Assembly (NCBI GenBank): GCA_022578605.1
Contig: MU394158.1
Coordinates: 23,652 to 87,651 of the forward strand
Length of the DNA: 64,000 bases
Reading direction: 5' to 3'
From: Camillea tinctor
Taxonomy: Eukaryota; Ascomycota; Sordariomycetes; Xylariales; Xylariaceae
Below, one piece after another: positions 26,133 through 38,070 of the stretch (positions are counted from its first letter, which is position 1; every line of letters begins with the position of its first letter). A program made the position numbers and the translations under genes. The notes under the pieces are model-generated. The model saw nothing but the letters and a program-made list of their open reading frames with translations, was not told where the DNA came from and did no database searches.

Positions 26133-27615
26133 ATTTAGTTCTGTACTGATGCTTGCGACAAGAGGCCTTCCGAAGCCTAAGCCTCATAAGCCAGTCCCGG
26201 TCATCAGTAACCTTCTATGCTAAACCTACTTAAATATTATTCTTTTTCTTTGAGCTCGTCGGGTGTCTCCCCCAGACCCCTCCTCCAGCTATCCCTTTCC
26301 TAAGCGGAAGGTATACACCACCTACCCGTAAAATAGCGATCTATTCAAAACAAGAAAAGTAATCGTTTTTTGCAACTATTTTTATATAATTTATAAAAGT
26401 CGATGGACAGTCTGCCGCAGCACTCTGTTCCGTTCCAAGACGCAGGGGAAGGGGGGATCTTGGGGATCACAGCTTTTTTCCTTCTCATTTTTAATCCTTT
26501 TCTGGAAGGGGTTTTTACTATCACCTTAGTCAGGGGGGAGGGAAGGGGGGATGAATAAATGACTAACATATTGGGGGCATTGGATGCGAAGATCGCAAGC
26601 CACACCCGAATGTCAATAACCCCAATAGTAATAAAACGAAAATTAACAGAAAAAAAAAAGGGGGGGGGGTAAAAACGAAGAATTACGGGGGACTTCAAAA
26701 CATTTGTGAAGTCTACGCCCTGTAATGGACAGAGAAGGAAGGTTGTACAATTTACGCACACCGATAGAAGATGGAATTCACCGCCTCTCAACACATTTAC
26801 AAGCACTCAGCTCACACATAGACATATTTTTTTCTTGTCACCTACCCATTCTTCGAAAAATTTATATACATATACATATGTGTTATGCACCACCAAACCA
26901 ATTAAAGGGGGAGAAATTTTGATAATAAAAAAAGTAGTGGAATGAGGGAGGGGGATGGGGATAAAGTGGTTTTCTTTCTTGTCAGAATACGTTCGTTTTA
27001 GGTTCTAGATATTATTTAATCCAGTCACTCGTTTCCTATTAATCCTAGAAGAACTGGTATCAGGTCTGCCCTTAAGCTCACTCTGCTTATTTTGTGAAAA
27101 AAAAAAAAAACCCTCACAACCGGCTCTTCACCTTGAGAAACGAACTCGGATCGGAATTTTGATCGATATAAATTATAATCTACCTAGGTAATCTATTATT
27201 ATTTCAGATTCATTCAAACCCACTCAATAGAGATAGATAGAAGGAGGTAGAGCCCAACGCCCTCCTTTACGCTGCTGAAATAGGTGATAAGGCGTATCTG
27301 TCAAGGTACAGGTTCAAGGCGTATCCGCAGCTACATGTATGAGGGACAGGTCCTCCCATCATCCAGAGTTAAGACGGTTCACCTAATCAAGCAAACCTCA
27401 TAGTCTCATTTCCACATACGCATGCTCTGAGATAAATGAGAGTAACTAACCTAACCTATAGTAATGTGTGCCCAACAACTAACCCAGGGATACCAAACCC
27501 AACGGGAAATTCACCCATGGAACCTCATACAAGTGTGTACCTACCTACGCATCAATGACCACCGCATACGTCTCGAGAAAACCCCCATCTGGTGTTCAAA
27601 ACCACCCCCTGCTAC
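26133..27615. other. convergent intergenic region
   Basis: The region lies between the 3' ends of the CCCH gene and the TOK-type channel gene. It holds homopolymer A and G runs (26650-26669), a TACCTAGGTA palindrome at 27181-27190, and open frames that carry no motif. I see no gene here. Confidence 0.5.
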
Positions 27616-30086
27616 CTACTGCAAGAGCGACAGCTTCGGCGATGCCTTCTCCTCGTTATCCCGCTCCTCGGCCTCCACGTCGTGCAGCGCCGCGGCGCCG
27701 TCGCCCAGGACCACGGCGCGCAGCTCGTTGCGCAGCGTCTGCTCGAGCTTGTCGAGGATCCACTCGGCCTCCTCGCGCGGGTCCATGAGGGGGCTGTGGT
27801 GGCCGACCCAGGACCACTTCTGCTTATCATTACCGCTGTGTCGGTGTGCGGCCTCTGTCGGGGTTCCCGGGACGGGCTTGCGGTGCGTTTCCGGGCTGCT
27901 CTCGTCTTCGCCTATGAGGTGGAGGTACCATGCCCTAGAATAGGAGGAAGGGGGGAGGATTAGTTAGTGTTTAGATTATAGGAGATGGTCTCTGCTCGGT
28001 ATGTGACGTTGTGGGTTGAAGGTGGGATGTTGGGGAGTTTAGGGGGCTAAGTTGATGAAAAGGGGGTGGGAAGAATTGGGAGGGGGGGTCGGGGAAAATG
28101 ATCTTATCACTTACCACTCCTTGAACGTGTACTTCCGCGGTGGTGAGCTCTGTAGATGCTTGGTCACGCGTCTTATCTCGTCAATTAGGACTAAGTGGTA
28201 TTCAGAGCGTGTTTTTGGTAACTCGGTTGGGAGATTGTCTCTGTCTTTGGAGGCCTTGCGTTTAGGACTTCTCTTTACCTCTCGTTGGTAGGGCGAATCC
28301 CCCGATCTCGATGGATCGCGTCCCCGTTTATTAGAATCAGTTGGTTTCAACGCATTTTGTGTTTGGTGATTCCGCCTATCATTAGATTTGTTATTATCGA
28401 CAGAGGCGTATTTATTCGCTTCCTCCGGTCCGGTGCTTTCAAGCTCGTTTTCTTCATCCCTGCGGATCTGAGTTGCACCAAGGAACCCCGGTGGCGACTC
28501 CTCAATATCATCCTCTACAAATAGCATACCAAAACTTAATCTAGACAAAACTTGCTTGGCTTCGTGCTTGAAGCCATGCTCTGACGGCAGAATTGTCAGG
28601 TTTCCGAGTAGCAATGTACCGTCCTTGATCGTCTTGACAACAGTGTCACCAGCATTCGAAATGAGAACTGTCGTGGTAGGAAGAGCAAGAAGAGACCAAA
28701 AAACAAAGAAAGCCTTTGCTGAATTCGATACTGGGGTAAAATCACCGTATCCAATTGTTGTAAGTGCTGTGAAGCTGAAGTAGATGCCATCAAAGTATGA
28801 CCACCCTTGGTATGGTGCTTCGCATTCTTGAAATATTTTGGCGCCAACAAGCCATAACACAGCCCATGTGGTAAATGATATGACCATGGCCATCCACCGC
28901 CTTCTCTTAGAAGCCTTGTCCTGGATCTTCCGCATCAGAGAAAACTCCTTGCGGCGACGGTTGAATTCCGCATGTGCATGTGGAGGGCCTTTATTCTCTG
29001 GATAATAGTCATAGTCGAAGTTGTCATATTGGACAGGCTTAAGCATATTTCCTTTGCCCTTCCGTCTCAACCGTTGAATGAGCTCCCGTCGCATTTTTTC
29101 CAGCATTCTTGCATCTAGCCTTCGCTTCCCCCTGTCCAGTATTAGACTTCGAATTGAACCAATGACTAAACCAATGCTTATAATGCCAACAAGCGCGTAG
29201 GGAATTAAAAGTGCGCGTCCGATAGAAGTTTGCGGAGATATGTCGCCGTGGCCCACGGTAAAAAGGGTGACATCGGCCCAGTAGACGGAGTCCAGGTAAT
29301 TCCAGTCTTCAATATTGCAGAATAACAAAGCACCGAGGAGGAGGTACATAAGAAATACGATTGTCTGGAGCATCAGAGTGCGTTGGCTAGCGGTCAGTTC
29401 GAAATCTTTCCCATAATGGCCCTTTTCTGCTCCCCAGACTGTGACTACCATTAAGGAGGCCACTAGGAAATAGAGGATTGCAGCAAATATCCCATAGTAA
29501 TAAGCCTGAGACCAGACATATTCGATCTCGGGCTGTATGGTTAGAGGACCGCTTGCAGTGGCACACAGAGCTACAAGACACACGGCCGAGATATACCATC
29601 CGACTATGGTAATGGGTTGAGCAACAGAGAACCTCACTCTTTTGGTCATGTTGAGTAGCAGGAACACGTTGGCAACAATAGCAATGACAAGCTGAACAGC
29701 GTTGATAGCAACTAACCAAGAAGGATCAGGCACGAAGACAGCCTTGGTGACATCTGACCCCGGTGGTATATGCTGTCTCCAGTTCTTGACAAGCGCACAT
29801 ATACTGAAGCCCGAGGCAACTGGGCCCAGAGTGCCGGCTATCATAGGAAATGCAGCGGAGGCAAACCACCAACGGCTTCACGATGGACGGTTCATCGATT
29901 AGTAACCAGCCAAAAGTGATTATCTAGGAGGATGGGTAGGTTGGAAACTAAATATATCTACCTGGGAATTAGATGAACTTGACCGGCCACCACCGAGTTC
30001 CGACCTGGCTTGTCTTCCTCTGTGCCAATAGCATCGAAAGTCTGCGCCTGTCTACCTACATTGTTGTTAAGGTCTGCGTCGTTCAT
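27616..30086 (-). CDS. tok1: TOK-type two-pore outward-rectifier potassium channel
   Basis: Predicted 734-residue plasma-membrane K+ channel from three exons: 30086-29962, 29875-28115 and 27934-27616. It has eight hydrophobic segments and two pore loops, the fungal TOK arrangement. Pore 1 carries TVGHGD at residues 248-253; pore 2 carries TTIGYGD at 414-420. TOK channels pass outward K+ current and help set membrane potential. The start is the first ATG after an in-frame TAA. Exon 1 (MNDADLNNN...) joins SRWWFASAAFPM, a conserved family entry to the first membrane segment, with a TACTAATC-like branch site. The C-terminal exon reads AWYLHLIGEDESSPE and is strikingly rich in G/C at third positions compared with exon 2. 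A Ser/Lys-rich cytoplasmic tail joins these parts. The gene is divergent from the hydrolase-fold gene. Confidence 0.93.
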
Positions 30087-30891
30087 CTTAACGAAGGCAA
30101 AGTGAAAGAGAAGAAAGAGAAGTATTCCAAGAACTATGACGAAACGAATATGATTATAATAGATCCTAGCATAAGAGGCATTGACAGTCGTATATGTGGG
30201 CTTGTATCCATGTTGATGGTGGTTAACTAGAGGAATATTCTCCTAGAACCACCTATCAATATAGAACGTGGAAGGGAGATAAGTAAAAATAAAAAAAATA
30301 AAAAAATAGAAATAGAAATAAAAATAAAAAGTGGAAGAAGTGAGGATGAAGACGAAGACGATATGTGCTGATAACTTATAAGTGAAAGACTAAAGTAGGT
30401 GCACAAGTTAAAGTTATAGTTATAGATGTAGGAAGTGCTAGAATTATAGGTCAGGCGCTGCACCTTAGACCCTAGTTACCTAAGGTCATCTAAGATATAA
30501 CCTATATGTATGACGTCGCTTGGCATTTAAACGGATAAGCACATGCGGTACCTAGCCCCATTAGCGTCCTCCACCTGCAATGCAAGTATGACCTACCGCA
30601 ACTAACTAGTTAGGTACACTAGACCTCAACTTCGTACCTACGTACATACATACATGCATAATTAGTACTTACTCCATACCTAAACTCCGAATCTTTTTTT
30701 TCTTTCTCTGAATTCTTTGTTCCCCCTCTTCCCCCCCCTTCCCCCATGCTCGTCACGAGATCACGCGTCGGACTTCTAGTAAAGTAAAAAGTCCACATAA
30801 ATCTAGCACGACTAGGCTTATTCGTCCATTACCTTAGGTAACCTAAGATCTACCCCCTTTTCACCTTTTGAAATCTAAAAGAGGGGAGAAG
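30087..30891. promoter_or_regulatory. divergent promoter region, TOK channel / hydrolase-fold gene
   Basis: About 800 bases separate the two start codons. The region holds an A-rich (AAAT)n array (30284-30330), a TAGGTAACCTAAG palindrome-like motif near 30834 and a pyrimidine run near 30692-30745. It presumably contains both promoters. Confidence 0.5.
30284..30330. repeat. (AAAT)n-type microsatellite
   Basis: A-rich tandem units with T and G interruptions, upstream of the TOK-type channel gene. Confidence 0.7.
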
Positions 30892-32319
30892 ATGAGAAGA
30901 TGGATGCCACTTAGCCCCTCAATATTTACTCCCTCTCGTCGACTCGGATCAAGGTTTCTAAGTACCGCCATTCACGATGTAACACGATTTAATATTCAAT
31001 CCCGCTCCACGGGCAGTATTAATCTTGAGTATGTCAAATCACTCTGTCTTTCTTTTCAGTCTTTCTTACTTTTCTAATACCATCTCAGTTTTTACAACAC
31101 CTCCACGTTACCCTCGTCTAACACCTTGCTACTATACCTACCACCATATTCTACCACTTCCCCAGATCAGGGCTTCCAGCCGCCCTCATTCTGTCAAGAT
31201 TATCCCACAGCCGTCATAAATTACCGATGGGCCGGTTTCTCTCCTTTTCATATCCACACTACCACATCACCTCAGTCTTCCAGCAGCACCTACCTAGGAT
31301 GGCCAACTCCTCTTCATGATGTCTTCGAGGCATACAGCTGGATTCTATCAAACCTCGAGTCCCTAGGCTACGAGCAGATGGATATATTCGTCTATGGTTC
31401 GTATCTCGGTGCATCATTGGCTACCTCGCTAGCCCTAACTGAATGCTACCGTGACAATCCTGTAGCAATCCGAGGCTGTATCGCTTACAATGGCATATAT
31501 GACTGGACCATGAGTCTACGTGACAACTCAAATCATAGAACACGGACTGAGCGGTTCATTGATGGGGGGTTGGGGGAGGCTAGCGGATGGCAGGAGACGA
31601 TGAGCCATCTGCCGCCAACACCGTCACGAGACGCCGACTACCACCTCATGGAGCGAAATATTGAACAATTATTCGGGCTGCCTCAACACGTATTCGACAC
31701 GTTTGCGAGCCCTTGTTTATTATTCCATAGCCCTAGCCTCCTCGTACCTCCTGACTTTGACTCATCTGCCATTTCTATAAGCTCATTGTCAAAGGTGTAC
31801 CCCTCTATTCAACATAAGGCGCTCAAAACAATCTCATCACAAATGGAACGAATCAGAGGGTCACCACGCCCTTATCCACCACAGGGATCGAGACTACTGA
31901 TCCCAGAAACTCTGCTTCTATATACAGAGCCGCCGCAACGTCTACGTTCACACCGGAAACGGGATCGAGGGAGGACATTTAAAGACCAGGCAATGAGGTT
32001 AGCAGAATATATGCGACAAGCTGTCAAGTTCCGGCCAAAGCAGATGCCAAATACGGATGATAAAGAAGAACAGCAGATGGGAATACTGGAAGGAGGAGAT
32101 GGGGAGGAAGGAGCCAGGGAAGAGGGAGAGGGAGAGGGAGAAGCGGTAGTACCCGAGCCATCAAAAGAGGAAATGAAATTGAGAGAAGACATAGTACAGA
32201 CATATCGCGTTCAGGTCAACCCCGAGATGGGAGAATTAGGGGATGATGGGAATGTTTTGGCTACCGAATGGCTAGAGAACTTTGCCTTGAAACCACCACC
32301 GGATGACAGGAATAGTTGA
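30892..32319 (+). CDS. alpha/beta-hydrolase-fold protein, possibly mitochondrial
   Basis: Predicted 455-residue protein from two exons, 30892-31028 and 31089-32319, joined across a 60-base GT-AG intron to give GSINLDFYNTSTLPSS. The fold-typical strands and loops are visible (NTLLLYLPPYS, YPTAVINYRWAG, MDIFVYGSYLGASLATSLAL). The N-terminus is rich in Arg and Ser with no acidic residue for about 20 positions, which resembles a mitochondrial presequence. The nucleophile elbow reads YGSYLG (149-153 for GSYLG), not GxSxG, so classical esterase activity is uncertain. The C-terminal third is charged and low in complexity (REEGEGEGEAVVPE) and probably disordered. The substrate is unknown. The start was chosen as the first ATG in the open frame. 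Confidence 0.82.
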
Positions 32320-32841
32320 ATTTGAATATATGGAAGATATTATAAAAATGAAAGCAGGCCCACGATAACATATACCACAATTCCGTTCCGCCTCCTCATG
32401 AACCACTTGGCCATCATGAAGCCATCAATATCTATAGCAGTCTTTGGGCCATAGGGACGTACGTACGTTGGTACTACACGGGCTGATCTAGTCTCTTGTG
32501 GCAAGAATTGTCTCTTACAGAAGGGCGAGGAAAGCCTTCAACCCGAAATCAATCGATTAGATACCTTAGTCAATTATTCCTTGTATGTTGACAGCGTCTG
32601 ACGACAACTTACTACCTAGTAAATAAAGGAGACGATATCGCTCCCCTACTAACAACTTAATATGAACCCAGAAGAAAATTGAGCGACAAAAAAAATCACT
32701 GAATGTGCAATGCAATATACACTTAGGTATAATAAAATAATTGACTAAAAAGTGAAGATAGAGGGGGCAAAAAACATTTACCCTTCAAAATGAAAAGCGA
32801 CGTTGAGATATGAAAAAAGTCTGGAAAAAAATAAAAAGGAA
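32320..32841. other. intergenic region
   Basis: This stretch between the hydrolase-fold gene and tRNA-Pro shows no gene. The last part is A-rich and includes the presumed pol III terminator of the tRNA on the minus strand. Confidence 0.5.
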
Positions 32842-32931
32842 GGGCTTCACCGGGATTCGAACCCGGGGCCTCTCGCATTTCAGGTGTGAAAGGAACCCAA
32901 AGCGAGAATCATACCACTAGACCATGAAGCC
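32842..32931 (-). tRNA. tRNA-Pro (anticodon UGG) with intron
   Basis: Read on the minus strand, a 90-base gene has a 7-bp acceptor stem (GGCTTCA/TGAAGCC), the A box GGTCTAGTGGT, the anticodon stem CTCGC/GCGAG with loop TTTGGG-T, and the B box GGTTCGAATCC. An 18-base intron (32895-32878) splits the loop after position 37, the normal place for nuclear tRNA introns. The mature length is 72 before CCA addition. A T-rich stretch on the transcribed strand (complement of 32824-32838) can stop pol III. The anticodon UGG reads proline CCA and, with wobble, other CCN codons. Confidence 0.97.
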
Positions 32932-35005
32932 GTGGAACCCGGAAGACTGAATTTCTCCGATCTTCGTTAGGAAAAGTCCGGCTTATTGCGGGTTATATGC
33001 TCAAATATGTCAGGTTTGTAAAGGGAAAAGCACTAGTGGCGGCACGGACCACCTGTGCTCCTTTTTTCGGTATGGAGACTAGGGAAGAGAGAGGAAAAAG
33101 AGAGGCGTGCTAGGGTAAATGGGCTGGAATAACAGATATTGTTGGTTGGTGTATTGGGCAATAAGAGAGGTTTCGGTGAGCAGATACGCGTAAGCTCTTT
33201 GTAGTCGGTTGTAATAGAAATTTGTATAAGTTGCCGTGCCCTACGTAGGGACTGGCTTGTCTGATCAATGGAGCAGCTGGGCTTCTGTCTCGAGTTTGGT
33301 CTCGTGTCATGCTGTGTGACAGGCATTTTCATGCTACGTTCATCCCACCCCTGGGCGAAGTCAAACGAGTAGAAGCAGGAGCTGGTTGGATTAGGTGAGA
33401 GGAGTGTGTTGCTCTGATACACTATCCTCGTGCCCTTGCACATAGCAGATAGAGATGGTGCTTGTCTCCTATTCGGAATGCCTCTGGTGATAAATCAATC
33501 ATATCTCCTTCCGTAGGACAACATGCCGGTTGATGGTAGAACCTTGTTGATGAATTCCCGTTTGCTGTCTGGACTGGGAGGTGCTTACTAGCTGAGAAAT
33601 GAATAATACTTATTCCCCGGTGCCTATTAGCATAGATAATAGAAAACGTAGAGGAAGCTAGGTACCTAGTATATAACATCAGTGTGTACGATATGACTAT
33701 CCTTCTGTACAAGCTAATCACAATGGTGATGTGTGATGCAATATCATCTCAAAGATGTCAGGTGCTTTTATGTGTGTGAATAGCACTTAACCATTTAAGA
33801 AATAAGTGTTGAATATCTCAAGATGTTGCATTTTGATTTATGTAGGATGCCTATTCAAGGCATTAGCAGCTGCTCTTTACTTATCTGTTCTTGTAGAAAT
33901 TTTAGACATGTTGTGATAAGGAACTCCGTCATCCGTTTGTGTACAGGGGAGGTGGTGATATGGGACGATGAACTAGGAATCAGTGAAAGGGTAGCAACGA
34001 CAACAACAAGCATATTATAATTACAATGACTTTATGTAGTGGTAAGTACTAAGTAGTTGGCGATTTCCTAAGAAGCTTCCCAAGCGTTTGTTTCTGTTGA
34101 TATTGGTGCTTTCCCCTTTCAATAATTTATAATGCAGGTAACCGCTTGTTGTGACAATAGGCGACCAGGTTCACGGGTTATCAACAAGACCCATTAAGTG
34201 ATGTTCTCAGATACTTCCCTCATAAATGTCATTTGCTATTTTCTGATCGGAGTCGAGTCACACTATCCTTCCGATTCTAGTTGCATCCACTGTATATCTA
34301 TATTTATGATACCAATTTATGATATCCTTGACTACAGCGCTTAGGACATGATAGGCCCTTAAGTGTTCTATACCCTTTCCTTCAGGGCATCTTATATCTC
34401 TTGACAACTGCCTATTATCGAAATAGGAGAGAAATTGTAACCCTAGGGTGTGGAGTGTGACTGCTGTGTATAGATCACATGTGTTAGATATTATGATCAT
34501 GAAGATATTCTTAATTCATTGTTAGAAACTTAATATATGTCTACATATCTGGTGAGTATTTAACAAGTTTCAATGAGGCTTTATGAAATTTTTATCTGTT
34601 TCTCAGTTAACTGAAAACATATCTTGAAGGACATAGTATGGCAGAAAACATCAGGCGGCTATTATCGAAACATGATCTAGGCCACTATATATCATGAGAG
34701 TACATTGTTGAGACTACGGCTTTTAATAATGGGGAACCTTTCGATTTTATGTTTAGAGAAACTTACTGCTATGATAAGCCATTTGTATCCGAAGTCTATT
34801 TATTCTATTGTAAGTTTCCTCTTCTACTTAGCTGTCTTGTCCTTTATTTTTACTCTATAGGCTCTGATCGTTATTTCGTCGCCATGATGTGTCTCTGCAT
34901 AGTTTCCCCTCCACTGACTAGACTAACAATAAATATATCTGATTTTATGGATAGACTAGGACTGATGTCCTCGCTTATACGCACCCCCCTTAATGTACCT
35001 CTCGC
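32932..35005. other. intergenic region without a supported gene
   Basis: About 2.1 kb of moderately A+T-rich DNA. Open frames of up to 136 codons exist but show no motif, have odd codon use and lie out of any sensible splice pattern. A palindrome TAGGTACCTA occurs at 33659-33668. Confidence 0.5.
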
Positions 35006-35868
35006 TCAGTTCGGCGGATTTTTCCGAGCGAGCCTCGCCGTTTCTTCTCTTATTATTGCCGCCTTGAAGGCCTCACTGATTTCTATCTGTTCACTCCCCG
35101 TAAGGGGGATCTCCCGCCCCTGTCTCCCGCGGCGGCTTGATAACGTCTCTTTTAGTGTTGCGTTGGGGTCTTGGCCCGACTTATCCTCAAATTCGTATGA
35201 CCGGAGCTCAACATTGGCCCACCCGGTGCCTGTTAGGAATGGCCTAATTAGCTATAATGATGGCTTTCTGGAAATGGGTCATAATGATAAAGATCAGTGA
35301 GGATGGAGGGAATTCACGCACCACGATCCATTTTAACGCCGTCCCAGTCTTCGGTTAGGAAATGCAGTATGCCTCCGTGGGTGACTAGAACCACCTGGGC
35401 ATCGTCGCCGGCCTGCTGTACTAATTCTCGCAACCACACTCTGGCGCTCCGCGCTCTGGCCTCGAGGTTGTCCGGGCTCGGGTAGTACTTGCTAGTTGCC
35501 GTCTTGTCGTTCCATCCGTCTTGGACGAGGCGGAAATCCACTTGGTCGCCGAACTCCGCCTGAAGCTTGGCTGGATCCGTGCCGATGTCGCAGGGCAACG
35601 TAGAGATCTCCTGTGCGTCAGGGAGCGCAATGATCGTCTTGCCAGCCTGGACGACGGGAGCGAACGAACGCAGGCAAGTGAACAATGTGCGACGCAAGGG
35701 AGATGCGACTAAGTGCGTGATCTTATCGTGCGAGGGAAACCGGCTGCAGAGGCCATCGCATTGCTTCTCGCCCTCAGGAGTCAAATTGGGGTCCCGAAGT
35801 TGCTGGTTTTCCACGGAGAGATTGTGATACCCCTGAGCGTGGCGGACAAGGTGAATGATTGGGGTCAT
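35006..35868 (-). CDS. histidine phosphatase (phosphoglycerate mutase-like)
   Basis: Predicted 256-residue protein from two exons, 35868-35322 and 35229-35006. Residues 7-13 (LVRHAQG) hold the catalytic His10 in the family RHG-type motif, here RHA. Arg59/Arg60 (SPLRRT), Glu87 and the second His164 (VTHGG) complete the expected active site. The first exon alone would stop after DRGA; joining at G|GTGCGT to the acceptor AACAG gives DRGTGWANVELRSYEFED, the normal end of the fungal subfamily, followed by a charged tail ending KNPPN. These enzymes use a phosphohistidine to remove or move phosphate on small molecules or proteins; the substrate cannot be told. It is probably cytosolic, as no signal is visible. 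A long open frame on the opposite strand is only its antisense shadow. Confidence 0.88.
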
Positions 35869-38070
35869 CTGGATGACCCGTCCGATGAGAGTGGGTAGTA
35901 CCTAATTAATCGACCAAGGCACTCTCGGAGCTAATAGCGATTGCTACTTGTCGAGGGTTAATAGATTAACGGAAAGGCGCTCTTGATACTAGGGATAGAC
36001 GGTAATTCCGGTACTGTCAATTAATAGAATTAGCAGAGGAGACGCTTAAGCTAATGATATCATCGAATAATCTCGGTGCGGGATTGATCTTTCTAGACCG
36101 TGTAAAAGACTCTGGTTTTTTCGGATCACTCAGGGTTTGTTTTTTTCTCGGTACCCAACTTTGAGTAAATAGTACGTACGAGTTTCGTGTTTTGGTGGTT
36201 TCCTCACAATGTTGTAATAGTGTATAATTGAAGTTGAACGGTACAGATCAACTGATAAAAATTGTACTCTAGAGATCGTTCATTTATATACATACAGTCT
36301 ATGGAAAGACTCTAACTTAGTCATGTTAAGAGAAAGCATTGAAGGGTAAAGAAAATATTCTTCTTCTCTTCTCTTCTCAGCTCTTCTCGTGCATCGTGGC
36401 TTTTCGGACGCCTGTCACCCGGAACTAGTATCTTCTCCAAGTGTTCGGATTCATGACTGAATGACTCTTCATAGCCCGATCTCGGTTCGGAAAACATGTA
36501 ATGGAATTAAAACAAACAACTCAGCTGGTTGGATTGATGTAATTTAAGATGAAAGTAGAGAAGAGGTTTAGCGATTTCTTTATTTTATAAATAGTAAATT
36601 GTCGCTATAAATATATCGTGTCAATTACCTATTTGTTTTAATGAATGCTACGTAGTTAAACTACCTAGGTAAGTTTCGTTTAAGTTGCTATGTCTGTATG
36701 TAATGACTCGTGAGCGCAAATGAGAAGAATAAGAAAAAGAAGAAGAAGGAGAAGAATGAGAGGCTATCCATAATACGTACGATATGTACTGCCTTGATGT
36801 TGGTTCAAACACCAAGCATGTAGTAACTAACATTACCTAGTTGTAGGTGGTTACCGGCAGAACTGCCATGCACGATGCGGAAATTTTGACTAATAACTCG
36901 ACCCGACCACAACACAATGGAGAAAAAAACCCACCAGTGAAGAACTTGGATGGCTTGGAGTGCCGAACTGTTGGCCAATCCTGGGGTGCGTTTGTGCACT
37001 GCTGCCGCTGGGACTTACTTGTCTAGTCCTATTCTGTAGTTAAAGGCATGTACAGTACGTACATAAACCTGCTGGAACTTGAAGTGTAAGAGAAGGCTAT
37101 ATTAGCTAATAGTAAGGCGTTTAGCGGTAGGCCGTTGAAGTTTGAATTCTCAAACCGGCTTATCTCGCATTACACCGCATGCGTTGGATCGGCCTTTACA
37201 GGTTGCCAAGGTCGCTGGGCTCAGTCATTTATTAGAGACCGCGCAGTTCGTATGCAGGCCCATGGCCTCTTTTTTAGTCCTTTGGCGCAGCATAGGTTAG
37301 CGAATAAAGTGCGCAAAACGTGGGCTGTTGTTACAATTCATGCATCAGCATGAGTGAGCCATCATAGGTCGATACAAGTACGCTGGGTAGAACTGATATG
37401 CTGTAGCGTAGATACTATAGGTAGGTCGGTTGATACCGGCAGATACCTGCTTAGGTACGCTACTACACTAGGTACCTACTATATATATCATTGTGCATAG
37501 CAATTGGTAGTGTATGCGTACACTACATTAGCGTAAAATAAGCCATGAATGCAACCACGTTGTCTTGTCTTGTCCTATTTTCCTCTTACCCTGTTGTTTC
37601 TCTTCTGTAAGAAGAGATAGAATCAATGAATGGGTGCCAAGCCATATCCACGGAGAACGAGCAAAAGACCCCTTTTCTGGTATGGAGTACAACTACCTAT
37701 TACACTGGAAAATAGGGAAGGAGAGAAAAAAAAAAGAATGGTCCAAGAACAAAAATAAGTAAATGGGAAATTGAACCCTGGTTAATGGGCCCGAGCGCCT
37801 TGCAGTGGACGGGCGCTAATGTGCTGGTGTATCCACTTTCCTGGAGATATCATTTCCCCAATTTTCATCTCCCTCCAGCACTGACTAAACAATACCAAGC
37901 TCCCCTCTTAACAAAACTCTCGACAAAACACTCTTTTTTAGCATCGTTTTTTCTTCTTCCCTTTTCTTCTTTCTCCCTTTCTCGATCATCTTCTCTTCCA
38001 TTCCCATTAGCATTTTCTTTCCCCCATCCACGAAGCTTTTCCCCAAGCTGTCCTTCTCAATACCGCAATC
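35869..38070. other. intergenic region with pyrimidine-rich promoter near its right end
   Basis: No gene is supported from 35.9 to 37.9 kb. Palindromes occur at 36662-36671 (TACCTAGGTA) and 37469-37478 (TAGGTACCTA). The last 170 bases (about 37900-38060) are a CT-rich run like those of strongly expressed fungal genes and probably form the promoter and 5' leader of the next gene. Confidence 0.55.

Noticed and set aside
26345..26806. 153-codon minus frame
   Set aside because: It runs through homopolymer sequence downstream of the CCCH gene, has no domain and shows no splice partner.
33033..33443. 136-codon minus frame next to tRNA-Pro
   Set aside because: No motif, Ser/Pro-rich chance composition, and no support from neighbouring exons.
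34749..35300. 183-codon open frame on the plus strand
   Set aside because: It lies antisense to the second exon and intron of the histidine phosphatase, whose spliced product matches its family. The plus-strand product has no motif.
37765..37830. Possible tRNA gene around GAACCCTGGTTAATGGGC
   Set aside because: A B-box-like core is present on the minus strand, but no acceptor stem, D arm or anticodon stem can be formed.
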